Shown piece after piece: positions 13,534 through 21,358 of a stretch of 21,619 nt of DNA. Where the stretch lies: IMG/VR virus record IMGVR_UViG_3300050821_002131, positions 1-21,619 of that record, one strand, 5' to 3'. A program made the position numbers and the translations under genes. Under the pieces are notes generated by a model. The model worked only from the letters and a program-made list of their open reading frames with translations, did no database searches and was not told the DNA's origin. The DNA is from a virus. Within the stretch, counting starts at the first letter, position 1, and each line of letters opens with the position of its first letter.

Positions 13534-14811
13534 CTACGATACTACCGTGCCATTGACCATCTGATTGTTGGTCTGGGTCAAGCCGCCAGCCGTCCCGGTG
13601 TACTTGATCAAGGTAGTCATCGGGCCGCCCGGTAAGGTCGCCGTGTTGGAACCCCAGCTGTTGGTAACGACGACGCCGCTATCGCCCGCGCCACGAATGT
13701 CGAAGGCGGCAGTACCACAGTTTTCGGCGTTGAACCCATCGATCAGCTGGATGCCGTTCTCAGCCAGGATGCCTCCGGCGACGTCATTGATCGCCTGCCC
13801 ACCGCGCACGACGACTGATTTGGCCGTGGTGAGATGCAGGCCCCAGCCGCCGCAGCGCGAGATGTTGGGCGTGAGCAGCGTGAGCGTGCTTATGATGCCA
13901 TCGATCACGTTGCCCGGGCCATCCATGATCTGCCACGCGTCGCCCAGGCAATTCTCGATCTGCATGTTGTCGAATAGGCTCTCGAAGACGTTGCCCTGGT
14001 CGACCATGCCGATGCCAAAGGCATCGATGAAGATGCGGCTGCAGGTCAGCTTATAGATGCTCGCGCCCGAATCGGCGTCGAACACAAAGCCGCGCGACGT
14101 GGTCTGCGGGTTGTTGAAATTGCCGACAAGATGGAAGTTGTCGAAAATCATGCCACGATTGCCGTTGACCGATCCCGACTTGAGCGTAAAGGCGTCGCCT
14201 GCGCCGGTGTACTGGAACGATGCGCCGTTGCCCAGCATACCGCGTGGCTGCTGGCCGAAATCCACGCCGTTGACGAGGATCGGCGCGCTGTCGACCACCG
14301 CCGTCGTCGGGTCGAACATCAACAGGAAGCCGCCCGCAATGGCGTTCTGCAACCCCTGCTGCCACTGCGCCGCCGTCATCGGCTTGAAGAAGCTCGCACC
14401 GACGAACAGAGATGATGGTGCGACCGCAGCAAGCTTGGCATTGGCGTCGATCACCAGGACATCGCCATCAGTGCCGCCCGTGACCGGGTCACCAATGGCC
14501 AGCGTCGGCGGCGTCGGCGGCGGGGGCGGCGGGGGCGGAGGAGGAGCGGCAGCGGCTACCGTGAACGTGCCGACGCTCTCGGTGTTCACATACTGCAGGT
14601 CAATCACGGTGCCATCGGGCAGGTCCATGCTCCACAACACCTGCCCGGCCGGCGCGACGCCGTCATAGAAGCTCAGCGGACCGCCCGCACCCGTAGCAAT
14701 CGTGCCCAAGTCCTGCCAGCCGTTGGCGCGCACCTTGATCGTGTCGTTGGGGCGCACGTCGAATTGAGCAATAAAGCCCACGGAAGAGTTGAGCAATGCG
14801 GAAATGGTCAT
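13534..14811 (-). CDS. Beta-helix spike/fibre protein with polyproline hinge (425 aa)
   Basis: The start ATG at 14811 overlaps the upstream stop (ATGA) and follows GGAAGG. Residues 1-88 form a small beta-rich N-terminal domain, probably the attachment part. Residues 90-102 are an almost pure proline stretch (ten Pro, Thr, two Pro) that acts as a stiff hinge. From about 160 on the sequence has the periodic short strands and Asn/Gly turns of a right-handed parallel beta-helix (FDNFHLVGNF, FDNMQIENC, RGGQAINDV, DGFNAENC), as in tailspikes and pectate-lyase-like folds. No clear catalytic triad is visible, so binding rather than depolymerase activity cannot be told apart. Two neighbouring proteins also look like surface proteins. 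Confidence 0.75.
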   Translation of the reverse strand: MTISALLNSSVGFIAQFDVRPNDTIKVRANGWQDLGTIATGAGGPLSFYDGVAPAGQVLWSMDLPDGTVIDLQYVNTESVGTFTVAAAAPPPPPPPPPPTPPTLAIGDPVTGGTDGDVLVIDANAKLAAVAPSSLFVGASFFKPMTAAQWQQGLQNAIAGGFLLMFDPTTAVVDSAPILVNGVDFGQQPRGMLGNGASFQYTGAGDAFTLKSGSVNGNRGMIFDNFHLVGNFNNPQTTSRGFVFDADSGASIYKLTCSRIFIDAFGIGMVDQGNVFESLFDNMQIENCLGDAWQIMDGPGNVIDGIISTLTLLTPNISRCGGWGLHLTTAKSVVVRGGQAINDVAGGILAENGIQLIDGFNAENCGTAAFDIRGAGDSGVVVTNSWGSNTATLPGGPMTTLIKYTGTAGGLTQTNNQMVNGTVVS

Positions 14812-15641
14812 GTCCGTCGTCCTTCCCTAGCTGCAGCCAGCGCGTCCTTGCCCTTCCTGGTCAGGCAATAATCAGGCACCGAACGCAGGTTATAGACCCA
14901 TTGATACTTGCACCGGCAATAGATGTCCTCGCCGGGCTTGCTGATTTCATCGGTGTATCCGGCCGGGCCGCGCTTAATGAAACCCTTCTCGAGCGCCCAG
15001 TTGCCGCGCACCATGTAGAACTGTCCGTCGCGATCCTTGTGCTCCTCGCGATAGTCGTAGTTCGCCTGCCGCCAGTTTGAACGCCAGAAGCCGCCGAGTG
15101 CGCCGCCGTCGAGCGCAATCACTTCGGACAGCGCACTGGTGAACTTGTGGCCCTGATCGATCAGCACGCGCCGTTCCTCGAACGGCAGCGACGCCAGCCC
15201 ACGGCGAATGTTATCCCGTTCCTCTGGCTTGTCTACAGCCTTGCTGCCGCCCTTCGGTATGCTAGACGCCCAGCCGGCGAAGCGCTGCACGGTCTGCTGG
15301 ATGGACTTCTCCTGGTTGAGCTTAATCAGGTTGGCCGATGCCAGCATATAGCGCTCGAGCGTGTCGCGTAGCTTAGGGCGGAGCCTGTCCACCGTGAATT
15401 TGGGTACGCCTGGATGAAGCTCCAGGACTTCCTTTCTCTCGACCTGCTTGCGGTAGATCAGGCGATAGAAATCGTTCAGTTTCTTGCGCGTCTGATCGGG
15501 CGACATGAGCGACGCGCGGGCCGCTTCCTCGAGCCTGCGCTGCCACTGCAGCAACCTGGACTCCGAATCGTAGCCGTGCTCCGCGAAATCCTTCAATGCC
15601 GCGTTCAGGACCTCGTAGAACGTCGTAGTGCGGGTCGCCAC
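14808..15641 (-). CDS. Head morphogenesis protein, SPP1 gp7 / Mu F-like (277 aa), GTG start
   Basis: Minor head proteins of this type sit inside the head near the portal and help assembly and DNA delivery. The evidence is the C-terminal element GEDIYCRCKYQWVYNLRSVP with C242 and C244, the CxC-plus-aromatic signature of the gp7/F-like domain, and the position after the portal. Residues 1-130 are helical and charged. The frame opens with GTG at 15641; no ATG lies in the same frame upstream before a stop, and the ribosome-binding site is weak. The protein is shorter than many relatives and appears to keep the conserved C-terminal domain. Confidence 0.75.
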   Translation of the reverse strand: MATRTTTFYEVLNAALKDFAEHGYDSESRLLQWQRRLEEAARASLMSPDQTRKKLNDFYRLIYRKQVERKEVLELHPGVPKFTVDRLRPKLRDTLERYMLASANLIKLNQEKSIQQTVQRFAGWASSIPKGGSKAVDKPEERDNIRRGLASLPFEERRVLIDQGHKFTSALSEVIALDGGALGGFWRSNWRQANYDYREEHKDRDGQFYMVRGNWALEKGFIKRGPAGYTDEISKPGEDIYCRCKYQWVYNLRSVPDYCLTRKGKDALAAAREGRRT

Positions 15642-15693
15642 ACGTCACCGCCACAGCCAAGCGGCGATAAACATGCCGTCCGCCTCGCACGCC

Positions 15694-16017
15694 TTAAGCT
15701 GCCGGCGCAGACGACGGAACATCTTCGGTCCAGATGCCATCGATCAGACGGCCCTTCCAGAAGCCGGTCTTGGCGCAGTCGATCTCCACCGGCCCTTTCA
15801 TCTGGCCGCCCTTTGGGATGTCGTCGGTGAAGAAAGAGCGGCTCAGGCCGCAGCCGCACGGGCAGACGACGCGCATCATCATCCTGTCCGACACTACGCC
15901 TGTGCGCCACGCCCCGGCAGTGTCGAGGCTCGAGAAGTCCACTGCGATCATAGCGCCAGTTTCATCCTTGACCGCGATCGGCTCCGCCTCGACGGCCTTT
16001 GCGTTCCTACCTGCCAT
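15694..16017 (-). CDS. Small protein with CPCGCG cysteine cluster (107 aa)
   Basis: The ATG at 16017 is preceded by AGGAGG with a good spacer (AGGAGGCAGGAATG), a very strong site, and overlaps the portal stop by 11 bases. The protein has VVCPCGCGLSRSFFTDDIPK in its middle and a fourth Cys downstream (EIDCAKTGFWKG). Four cysteines in this arrangement suggest a small zinc-binding ribbon. It has no signal peptide. Lying between the portal and the gp7-like gene, it is probably co-produced with them, but I do not recognise the family and assign no function. Confidence 0.7.
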   Translation of the reverse strand: MAGRNAKAVEAEPIAVKDETGAMIAVDFSSLDTAGAWRTGVVSDRMMMRVVCPCGCGLSRSFFTDDIPKGGQMKGPVEIDCAKTGFWKGRLIDGIWTEDVPSSAPAA

Positions 16018-17602
16018 TCCTGCCTCCTGTTTTCTTCAACGAATCGAGCGAGCGTCTAAACTCGATCAGCGAGCGGTCGACGCGCGTAGAATCGGAGCGC
16101 ATCGGCTTTGGTGGCTTGGGCACCGCCAGCTTTTCTTTCGTGGGGTCTTCGGTATCGCCGCCCTCGCCGCCGTCCTCGGCTCCGCCGCCCGCTGCGGCGT
16201 CCGCCTCGGCCTGCTGCTTCTGCTTCTCCTGCTCGACGGCGAACTTGCGCATCTCGTCGTAATCGAAGTTGAGCGGCGAGCCGAACAGCAGCTTGAGTTC
16301 GTTGAACGCGTCGCACGCCCACTCAATAGCGATCATCCGGTTTTCCGGGTCCAGTAGTGGTAGGAATACTTCAAGCAGCGCAACCACAGCGCGCAGCTTG
16401 ACGTCATCCACTTTGACAAGCTCACTGTCCGGCTCCTTGAGCAGTGACGGCCACTCGGTGGAAAACGCGTTGCTCCACTTGGTGAACGCCACCTTGTAAT
16501 CGACCTTGCCGTACTCGTCCGGGAAGCGCTCCTGGATGGTCTTGTAGAAGTCGGGATTCCAAGCACGGTAGCGAACGATCTTGTCCATCCACTCGTACAG
16601 CGGGTCCATCTGCTCGCGTATCTTGTCCACGAACTGCGCGATCTGCTTGGCATCCTCAGTGCCTTCACCGAAGCCCTCGGCCAGCGTCTCCTGCGTCATC
16701 AGCTTGGCCGGCATCGGAACCGCCGATGCGATGTTTTCCAGGACGTCAGTGCGCACCGCTTTCAGCACGCCATCGAGGTTCTGCAGGTTGAGCGATTCGA
16801 TCTTGTCGTCGACGCCGATCGACAGCACGTTGTTAGTCTGACCCTGCTGCAGGATCACCCGCTTGAATGACGTAATCGCGTCCATCACGCCATCGATGAT
16901 GGAACCCGCTTGCTTGACCATGGCGACGAGCAGACCGACCTTGCGGGCCGCCATGTCATCGGCCACCATCGTCGATATGAAGGTCTTGAGCGGAAACAAC
17001 GCGCGCTGATAAACCGAACGGCCAGTGAAGCCGAACGCCGCCGACTGGTACTCGATGTAGATTGGCCGCTCGTGCATCTGCACGAAGGCGCGCGTCCGGT
17101 GGAAGCTCGAGCCTGATACCGAAATCTCGCGCACGTGCTGGAAGTCCATGGCCAGTGGGTCCTGGTTGAGCACCAGCGAGCCCGCGACGTTGAGCGGATC
17201 ATAGACGTTGAACGAGATGTCCTGCTTATAGAGCTTGTCGAAATCGACCGGCTCCTGGGTCTTCGCACCACGCTCCATCAGTGCGATCGCACCGATGCCG
17301 TAGATGCGCGACGTGATCATGAGCGTCGCTGCAAAGACGTCGATATTTAGCTTCTTCCACTCCTCTTCGAACGCCTCGACCACGACCTGCTCCGGCGAAT
17401 CGGGCACCGTGATCTTGCGCTTCTGTGACTGTGCCAGTTCGATCGGCTTCTCGGCAATCTTGGCTCCGAGCGGGTGGAACAGATAGATTTGCTTGCACAA
17501 CTGATAGCCGGGCTGTGAACCCAGCGTAATGTCGTCCGCCATCAGCAACATCTGCAGCGATGTGCCGAGGTTGGAAGCATTGACAGTGACGGTGCCGTTC
17601 AT
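16007..17602 (-). CDS. Portal protein, DUF1073-type (531 aa)
   Basis: The portal forms the ring at the head vertex through which DNA enters and leaves. It is recognised from the family order I remember for DUF1073: a start with QPGYQLCKQIYLFHPLGAKI, a central domain with DFQHVREISVSGSSFHRTR and YEYQSAAFG-like IYIEYQSAAFGFTG, and VPMPAKLMTQETLAEGFGEG in the stem/wing part. The start ATG at 17602 overlaps the upstream TGA (TGATG). After about residue 440 the protein becomes low-complexity (Glu/Gly/Ala-rich) and then basic. The RSDSTR hexapeptide at about residue 502 is identical to one in the 885-residue protein, and may be a processing site. Confidence 0.85.
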   Translation of the reverse strand: MNGTVTVNASNLGTSLQMLLMADDITLGSQPGYQLCKQIYLFHPLGAKIAEKPIELAQSQKRKITVPDSPEQVVVEAFEEEWKKLNIDVFAATLMITSRIYGIGAIALMERGAKTQEPVDFDKLYKQDISFNVYDPLNVAGSLVLNQDPLAMDFQHVREISVSGSSFHRTRAFVQMHERPIYIEYQSAAFGFTGRSVYQRALFPLKTFISTMVADDMAARKVGLLVAMVKQAGSIIDGVMDAITSFKRVILQQGQTNNVLSIGVDDKIESLNLQNLDGVLKAVRTDVLENIASAVPMPAKLMTQETLAEGFGEGTEDAKQIAQFVDKIREQMDPLYEWMDKIVRYRAWNPDFYKTIQERFPDEYGKVDYKVAFTKWSNAFSTEWPSLLKEPDSELVKVDDVKLRAVVALLEVFLPLLDPENRMIAIEWACDAFNELKLLFGSPLNFDYDEMRKFAVEQEKQKQQAEADAAAGGGAEDGGEGGDTEDPTKEKLAVPKPPKPMRSDSTRVDRSLIEFRRSLDSLKKTGGRNGR

Positions 17603-18036
17603 CACTCGCCCCGCACTTCGCCCGTATACATCGTGCGCGCCTCGCGGTCAGTGCCGCGTTCAAACACGACGTAAGGATCGTTGCCCGGTCCGTGGTGTGG
17701 CGCATAGGGCCGTTTACCGTCAATCTTAAAGAACTCGCAGCACTCGTGGCGCTCGACCAGCAGACATTGCTCGAACAGCCAACGACGCCACGATACCTCG
17801 TTGTAGGCAGCCGGTGGCACCAGCATGTAATGATTAACGCGGTAAGTCTCGCCGTCGTGCACGTTGTAGCTGTTGTAGCCCAGCGTCGTGATGATCAGCG
17901 TCAGGCCAGCGCTGCCCTGCCCTCGATCAAAGTCGATAAGCTGGAACTTCCATCGCCGGTACTCGAGCCGATCGACGAGGCTCTTGAGCACCATCGGATA
18001 AGGCGCTTGCTGCTGATTTACCAACGTGTTTTCCAT
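17602..18036 (-). CDS. Unknown protein between terminase and portal (144 aa)
   Basis: The ATG at 18036 overlaps the stop of the gene before it (TAATG), and its own stop overlaps the portal start. Residues 30-60 (RRWKFQLIDFDRGQGSAGLT, then TTLGYNSYNVHDGET) suggest a compact alpha/beta fold. Two vicinal cysteines occur in ERHECCEFF, and the C-terminus is polar. No known motif is visible. Phages of this type often have one or two uncharacterised genes between TerL and portal, and this fits that place. No function is assigned. Confidence 0.65.
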   Translation of the reverse strand: MENTLVNQQQAPYPMVLKSLVDRLEYRRWKFQLIDFDRGQGSAGLTLIITTLGYNSYNVHDGETYRVNHYMLVPPAAYNEVSWRRWLFEQCLLVERHECCEFFKIDGKRPYAPHHGPGNDPYVVFERGTDREARTMYTGEVRGE

Positions 18037-18311
18037 TACGCGCGGCTCTCACAGTCGCAGTAGAACAGGTACTGTGCCTGCGTGTTCAGCACGGCGACGA
18101 CCGGCTCGCAATCCGGGCGATCCTTCTTTGGCATCTGGTTGAAAAACGCAGTGAAAGCACGAATGCCGTCCTCAACCACGCGGCGACGCGACCAGAAGCG
18201 CCCACCCGGCGTATCAGTCATGTAGAACGGCGGCGGCGCAGTTACTTCGAACACGCCGAGCCGCGCCAGCTGCGCCATGGTGCCAATCTCAATCAGTACC
18301 ACGTCGTTCAT
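18036..18311 (-). CDS. Small unknown protein (91 aa) after TerL
   Basis: AGAAGG precedes the ATG at 18311, which overlaps the TerL stop (ATGA). The protein starts MNDVVLIEIGTMAQLARLGV, contains PPPFYMTDTPGGRFWSRRRV, and ends YLFYCDCESRA with a CxC pair. It is probably a compact alpha/beta protein; there is no signal or membrane segment. Tight coupling to TerL and the next gene suggests a head-assembly or packaging accessory, by position only. Confidence 0.65.
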   Translation of the reverse strand: MNDVVLIEIGTMAQLARLGVFEVTAPPPFYMTDTPGGRFWSRRRVVEDGIRAFTAFFNQMPKKDRPDCEPVVAVLNTQAQYLFYCDCESRA

Positions 18312-19987
18312 GTGCCTTCTCCCAGCGAGAGATCGACGCCATAGCAGAAGCAGTCAAAAAGCTCGTCCTCATCGGTCAGCGTACCGATGCCCATGCGGTA
18401 GCCCGTCACCTGATCGATCGAGTGGCTCTTGGTGCGGCCCTTGTAGATTGCCGTCTTGTCGTAGGCGGGCTGGCAGTAGCGCACGTGGCCCTTGTAGACG
18501 TGGCCCGAAATCTTGAGCGCGCGGCCATCCTTGCCCAGCGCCGTCAACTTCGAATCTATCGCATGAACGCGGCCCATCTTGGCCAGCTGCGCCTGCTGCA
18601 GCAGCACGGTGCCTGAATCCTTGTCCTCGATCCAGACGCCCGAGAAGCCATTGCGCGCGCCGACCAGCTTGGCCAGTTCCTCGCCTTGAGTGAACACGTT
18701 GGGCAGCCACGTGATGAGCAGCGCCGCATCGATCTGCTGCACGTCCCAGTCGATCACCCATACGCGCTTGGCAGGCGCGTACTTGGAATAAGCGAAGTAT
18801 TTAACTCCGGTACCGTCCCTATTCTTGCCGGTCTTGCTGGCCGAATCGACCACGGCATAGACCGTATCGCACTTCGTGATCATCGGCGGAGCCACGTAAC
18901 TGGCCACGGTAGGCTTGCCGTCCGCACCTATTACCTGCTTGCCCGCCGCGTCGAGCGCCCATACCGGATCGAGCAGGTTCTCAATCGAGAAATAGCTTTC
19001 GCCGGCTCGCACCCGGGGCCGCTGCTGGAATTGCGTATCCCAAGCATGCGGACCAAGCTCCACCTTCTTCAGTTCCACCTTGTCGCGCGGAAAGCGTGAC
19101 GGATGGAGCAGTTCGCCCATCTCGGTGCGCGGGTCCTCGAAGTAGATCGATTTGACCGACAATGACGGCACGTACTCCATCTGCAGAATGAGCTTGACGT
19201 ACGGCAGGCCGAGTTCTTCGATCACTCCGCAGACGTCTTCCGGGTGCATGCGCTGCATCATTACGATGATCGCATCCAGCATCGGATCATTGATGCGAGA
19301 CGGGACAGATTCGCGGAAAGTCTGGACCGTAGCCGGTCGCGTCTGTTCGCTCTCAGCTTGGTCCAAGGAATGCGGGTCGTCAATAACAACGCGATTACCG
19401 CGTTCACCAGTGAGGGACTTGAATGGAACGGCCTTGCGTCGTCCTCGGAAGGTGTTTTCGAAGTCGCCATCGCCGTTCCTCATCAGCTGCACGTGCGGCC
19501 ACAACGCGCGGTACCAGGGCGAGATGACGAGGTCGCGCATCTTGCGTGAATCGCGCAGCGCGTAGTCCTCACGGTAGCTTGCCGTCAGGTAGCGCAAACC
19601 GGGCCGCCTCGTCGGCCCCCATTCCCACGCGCCGAACATCACCGACACCGTAAGCGACTTCATCGTGCCGGGCGGCTGGTTGATCTGCAGCAGGTTGATC
19701 TCTGCCCGATTGACCGCCTGCAGGTGCTCACCGATGGCGTCGATGTGCCAGTTGTGCTTGTACTCGGTCTCCGGCTCGAGGATGTGCCACGCGTTGCGCG
19801 TGAAGCCGGCGAACGTCTTGCACTCCTCGCGTATCTCACCTAACCGGTCCTGCAGCGCCCGCTCGTGGTCCTGTCTAGTGCGCCTTTTTTCCCGCGCTTC
19901 CTTCGCCAGTCTCAACAGGTCCTGCAATTTGGAGTGCCTGTTCGATGCGAGCGATGGTGATGTCAAGCTCGTCGTCGGTGTAGTCAT
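18308..19987 (-). CDS. terL: Terminase large subunit (559 aa)
   Basis: This is the motor that pumps DNA into the prohead and cuts it. Residues 1-60 are basic and helical. The ATPase carries a Walker A-type loop at 104-111 (QPPGTMKS), a Walker B element at 200-205 (VVIDDP) and a motif III-like IIVMMQRMHP at 240-249. The nuclease domain has D381 in VVDSASKTG, an acidic cluster at W452-D457 (WIEDKDSG) and further acids near 541-552. The start at 19987 is chosen because AAGGA lies 5 bases ahead of an ATG; an in-frame TTG at 20005 has no such site. The gene overlaps the small subunit gene by 113 bases. The segment at about 345-365 between ATPase and nuclease (ALDAAGKQVIGADG) looks like an insertion. 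Confidence 0.9.
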   Translation of the reverse strand: MTTPTTSLTSPSLASNRHSKLQDLLRLAKEAREKRRTRQDHERALQDRLGEIREECKTFAGFTRNAWHILEPETEYKHNWHIDAIGEHLQAVNRAEINLLQINQPPGTMKSLTVSVMFGAWEWGPTRRPGLRYLTASYREDYALRDSRKMRDLVISPWYRALWPHVQLMRNGDGDFENTFRGRRKAVPFKSLTGERGNRVVIDDPHSLDQAESEQTRPATVQTFRESVPSRINDPMLDAIIVMMQRMHPEDVCGVIEELGLPYVKLILQMEYVPSLSVKSIYFEDPRTEMGELLHPSRFPRDKVELKKVELGPHAWDTQFQQRPRVRAGESYFSIENLLDPVWALDAAGKQVIGADGKPTVASYVAPPMITKCDTVYAVVDSASKTGKNRDGTGVKYFAYSKYAPAKRVWVIDWDVQQIDAALLITWLPNVFTQGEELAKLVGARNGFSGVWIEDKDSGTVLLQQAQLAKMGRVHAIDSKLTALGKDGRALKISGHVYKGHVRYCQPAYDKTAIYKGRTKSHSIDQVTGYRMGIGTLTDEDELFDCFCYGVDLSLGEGT

Positions 19988-20417
19988 TGAGGTCCTTCTC
20001 GGCAATCGTCTTCAAGGCGATGGCCTGCAGTCGAGGATGGACGTACGGCGCGGCCTGCACTGCCACTGCCTGCGCCTCTGCCCTGGCGCGATTACGGTCT
20101 CCCTCTTCCAAAGTCTTGTCGAGCGCTCGATTGAACCAGTAGTCGAGGTTCTGGCACATCACGTCGAGCGGCGAGAACCGATGTAGCTCCGCCTGATTCT
20201 CGACGCGCCGCAGATCGATCGCCTTGCGCACCAGTTCATTATTGTGAATCTTGGAAATGCGGACGTGCAGCCGGTCGAGGTTACTGCAGGTGTAGCCCGC
20301 CTCAAAGAATGCTGCCTTCTTATCGAACTTGTTCTTAAAGAACGCATCGACGTAGGCGCGCTGCTTGTCGGTCAGCCCGGTCTGCTCGATGTAGTCGGGC
20401 TCGAGATCGTCGCTCAT
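19875..20417 (-). CDS. terS: Terminase small subunit (180 aa)
   Basis: It recognises the packaging site on phage DNA and recruits the large subunit. The N-terminal region contains GLTDKQRAYVDAFFKNKF (residues 14-31), then a helix-turn-helix-like part (AAFFEAGYTCSNLDRLHVRI), as in Terminase_2 family proteins. The middle is helical for oligomerisation, and the C-terminal end is acidic then Gly/Lys-rich. GAGGAG lies 3 bases before the ATG at 20417. It directly precedes and overlaps the large subunit gene. The packaging site is usually near or in this gene, but I could not locate it. Confidence 0.8.
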   Translation of the reverse strand: MSDDLEPDYIEQTGLTDKQRAYVDAFFKNKFDKKAAFFEAGYTCSNLDRLHVRISKIHNNELVRKAIDLRRVENQAELHRFSPLDVMCQNLDYWFNRALDKTLEEGDRNRARAEAQAVAVQAAPYVHPRLQAIALKTIAEKDLNDYTDDELDITIARIEQALQIAGPVETGEGSAGKKAH

Positions 20418-20492
20418 GGTCTCCTCATTGGTAGGGGCGCGGCTCTCGCTATTGGAACTGCCCGACTCGTGGCCGGCGCGCTCACCCCGTCT

Positions 20493-21017
20493 CTATGTCG
20501 CCTGTACCTGATCCACCGGAACCGTCATAGTGCGCTCATGACCGAATATGCGCACCAGAAGCTCGACGTTGTCCTTGACCTGTTGAACGAACTTGGCGGG
20601 CAGCCCTGCCCACGCACCCCTCGTCACGGGCACCACGTCACCCGGGCGGTACTTGAGGACCAGCCGGCCGCGTACACCTCGTACCGTAAACTCACCGCGC
20701 TCCTCAAGGCCCTGGACCCACCCAATGAAGGCAGACGGCAGGTCGACCGGATAAACCGAGTGCAGCGGCAGCAGTTTGACCACGTGGCGGTCGTCGTTTA
20801 TTCGTTGCCAGCCGTCGATATCCGTGTCGAATGCAAAGAACGCGTAGGATGGGAACGCAGCCCCTATGATTTCCTCGTCCATGCGGAACTGCGGGGCGTA
20901 GCCTTCAATGGCGAGGTCAGAAGCGACCCGCTCGACTACCGATAACTCACAGCCCCAGCGAACGCGTGCCGCGTACCAGTGCGTTCCTGAGCGTGGTTCG
21001 TAGAGCTTGGCTTCCAT
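20493..21017 (-). CDS. NusG/RfaH-like transcription factor (174 aa)
   Basis: NusG-type proteins bind RNA polymerase through an NGN domain and act through a KOW domain. Residues 13-105 match NGN: HWYAARVRWGCELSVVERV, then FPSYAFFAF and RHVVKLLPL. Residues 122-172 match KOW: KYRPGDVVPVTRGAWAGL..VQQV, then VELLVRIFGHERTMTVPVDQ. The length of 174 is close to the usual 160-180. The ATG at 21017 is chosen because NGN begins at once; a TTG at 21107 would give a longer form with no visible ribosome site. It is the first gene of the operon, 75 bases before terS. A specialised, RfaH-like antitermination role for the late operon is likely but inferred. Confidence 0.85.
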   Translation of the reverse strand: MEAKLYEPRSGTHWYAARVRWGCELSVVERVASDLAIEGYAPQFRMDEEIIGAAFPSYAFFAFDTDIDGWQRINDDRHVVKLLPLHSVYPVDLPSAFIGWVQGLEERGEFTVRGVRGRLVLKYRPGDVVPVTRGAWAGLPAKFVQQVKDNVELLVRIFGHERTMTVPVDQVQAT

Positions 21018-21115
21018 CGTCGGCCCCCACAGACGCTTCGCGCATCTCACCAAAGCCCACGTAGGCGATGGCGGCACGCGGTAATGTACCGCACGCGGGG
21101 CCGGCAATCATCTAT

Positions 21116-21128
21116 GGAGCGCTGCTCC
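21116..21128. repeat. Inverted repeat downstream of the promoter
   Basis: GGAGC-GCT-GCTCC is a perfect 5-bp inverted repeat with a 3-base loop, in the predicted leader of the operon. It could be an operator or a small RNA hairpin. It has no T-run on the minus strand, so it is not an intrinsic terminator for the operon. Confidence 0.4.
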
Positions 21129-21141
21129 CGCTGGGTCGGGA

Positions 21142-21170
21142 GAGAAGCACGGCGCGAAAAGCGCTGTCAA
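21142..21170 (-). promoter_or_regulatory. Candidate late promoter
   Basis: The minus strand has a perfect -35 hexamer TTGACA (21170-21165). After a 17-base spacer comes CTTCTC (21147-21142), a weak -10. The preceding C (CTTGACA) fits alphaproteobacterial promoters, which tolerate poor -10 boxes. Transcription would start near 21135, about 120 bases before the preferred NusG start. Confidence 0.4.
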
Positions 21171-21204
21171 GCGGCGGGGGACCGACTGTACAGGCTGCCG
21201 GCCG

Positions 21205-21226
21205 CCTGACGATTGCCTGACGATTG
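21205..21226 (+). repeat. Tandem 11-bp repeat
   Basis: CCTGACGATTG is present twice head to tail without a gap. It resembles the CCTGTACGATT element of the neighbouring repeat cluster with one base missing, so it may be a degenerate member of the same family. Confidence 0.65.
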
Positions 21227-21292
21227 CTTAGAGATGCCATCCGTAACGACGGGACGGGCATCGAGGGCATGCCCTGTACGATTCCTGTACAT

Positions 21293-21316
21293 GCCGATAT
21301 ATCGGCTCGTTTTTTT
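21293..21316 (+). terminator. Terminator-like hairpin on the plus strand
   Basis: GCCGATATATCGGC (21293-21306) is a perfect 14-bp palindrome that can fold as a 5-bp stem with a TATA loop. It is followed by TCG and seven T (21310-21316), the look of a short rho-independent terminator for rightward transcription. No plus-strand gene was found to its left, so it may stop antisense transcripts or be a palindromic protein-binding site. The stem is short. Confidence 0.4.
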
Positions 21317-21342
21317 ATCTATATCTCTTTTTTTATTTTTCT

Positions 21343-21358
21343 CCCCTTTTAAAAGGGG
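21343..21358. repeat. Perfect 16-bp palindrome in an AT-rich segment
   Basis: CCCCTTTTAAAAGGGG is fully self-complementary. It lies at the right edge of the pyrimidine-rich AT segment 21310-21350. A run of A follows on the minus strand and a run of T precedes on the plus strand, so it is not a standard terminator in either direction. It could be a dimeric protein-binding site or part of an unwinding element. Confidence 0.6.

Noticed and set aside
15645-15674. Nine-codon frame MFIAAWLWR just before the gp7-like gene
   Set aside because: A fair GAGGCGGA element precedes it and the stop lies close to the GTG start, so re-initiation is thinkable, but a peptide this short cannot be supported from one sequence.
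20947-21111. 54-codon open frame beginning ATG at 21111 (MIAGPACGTL...)
   Set aside because: It overlaps the NusG-like gene in another frame and lacks a Shine-Dalgarno site at a proper distance. A leader peptide cannot be excluded but has no support.
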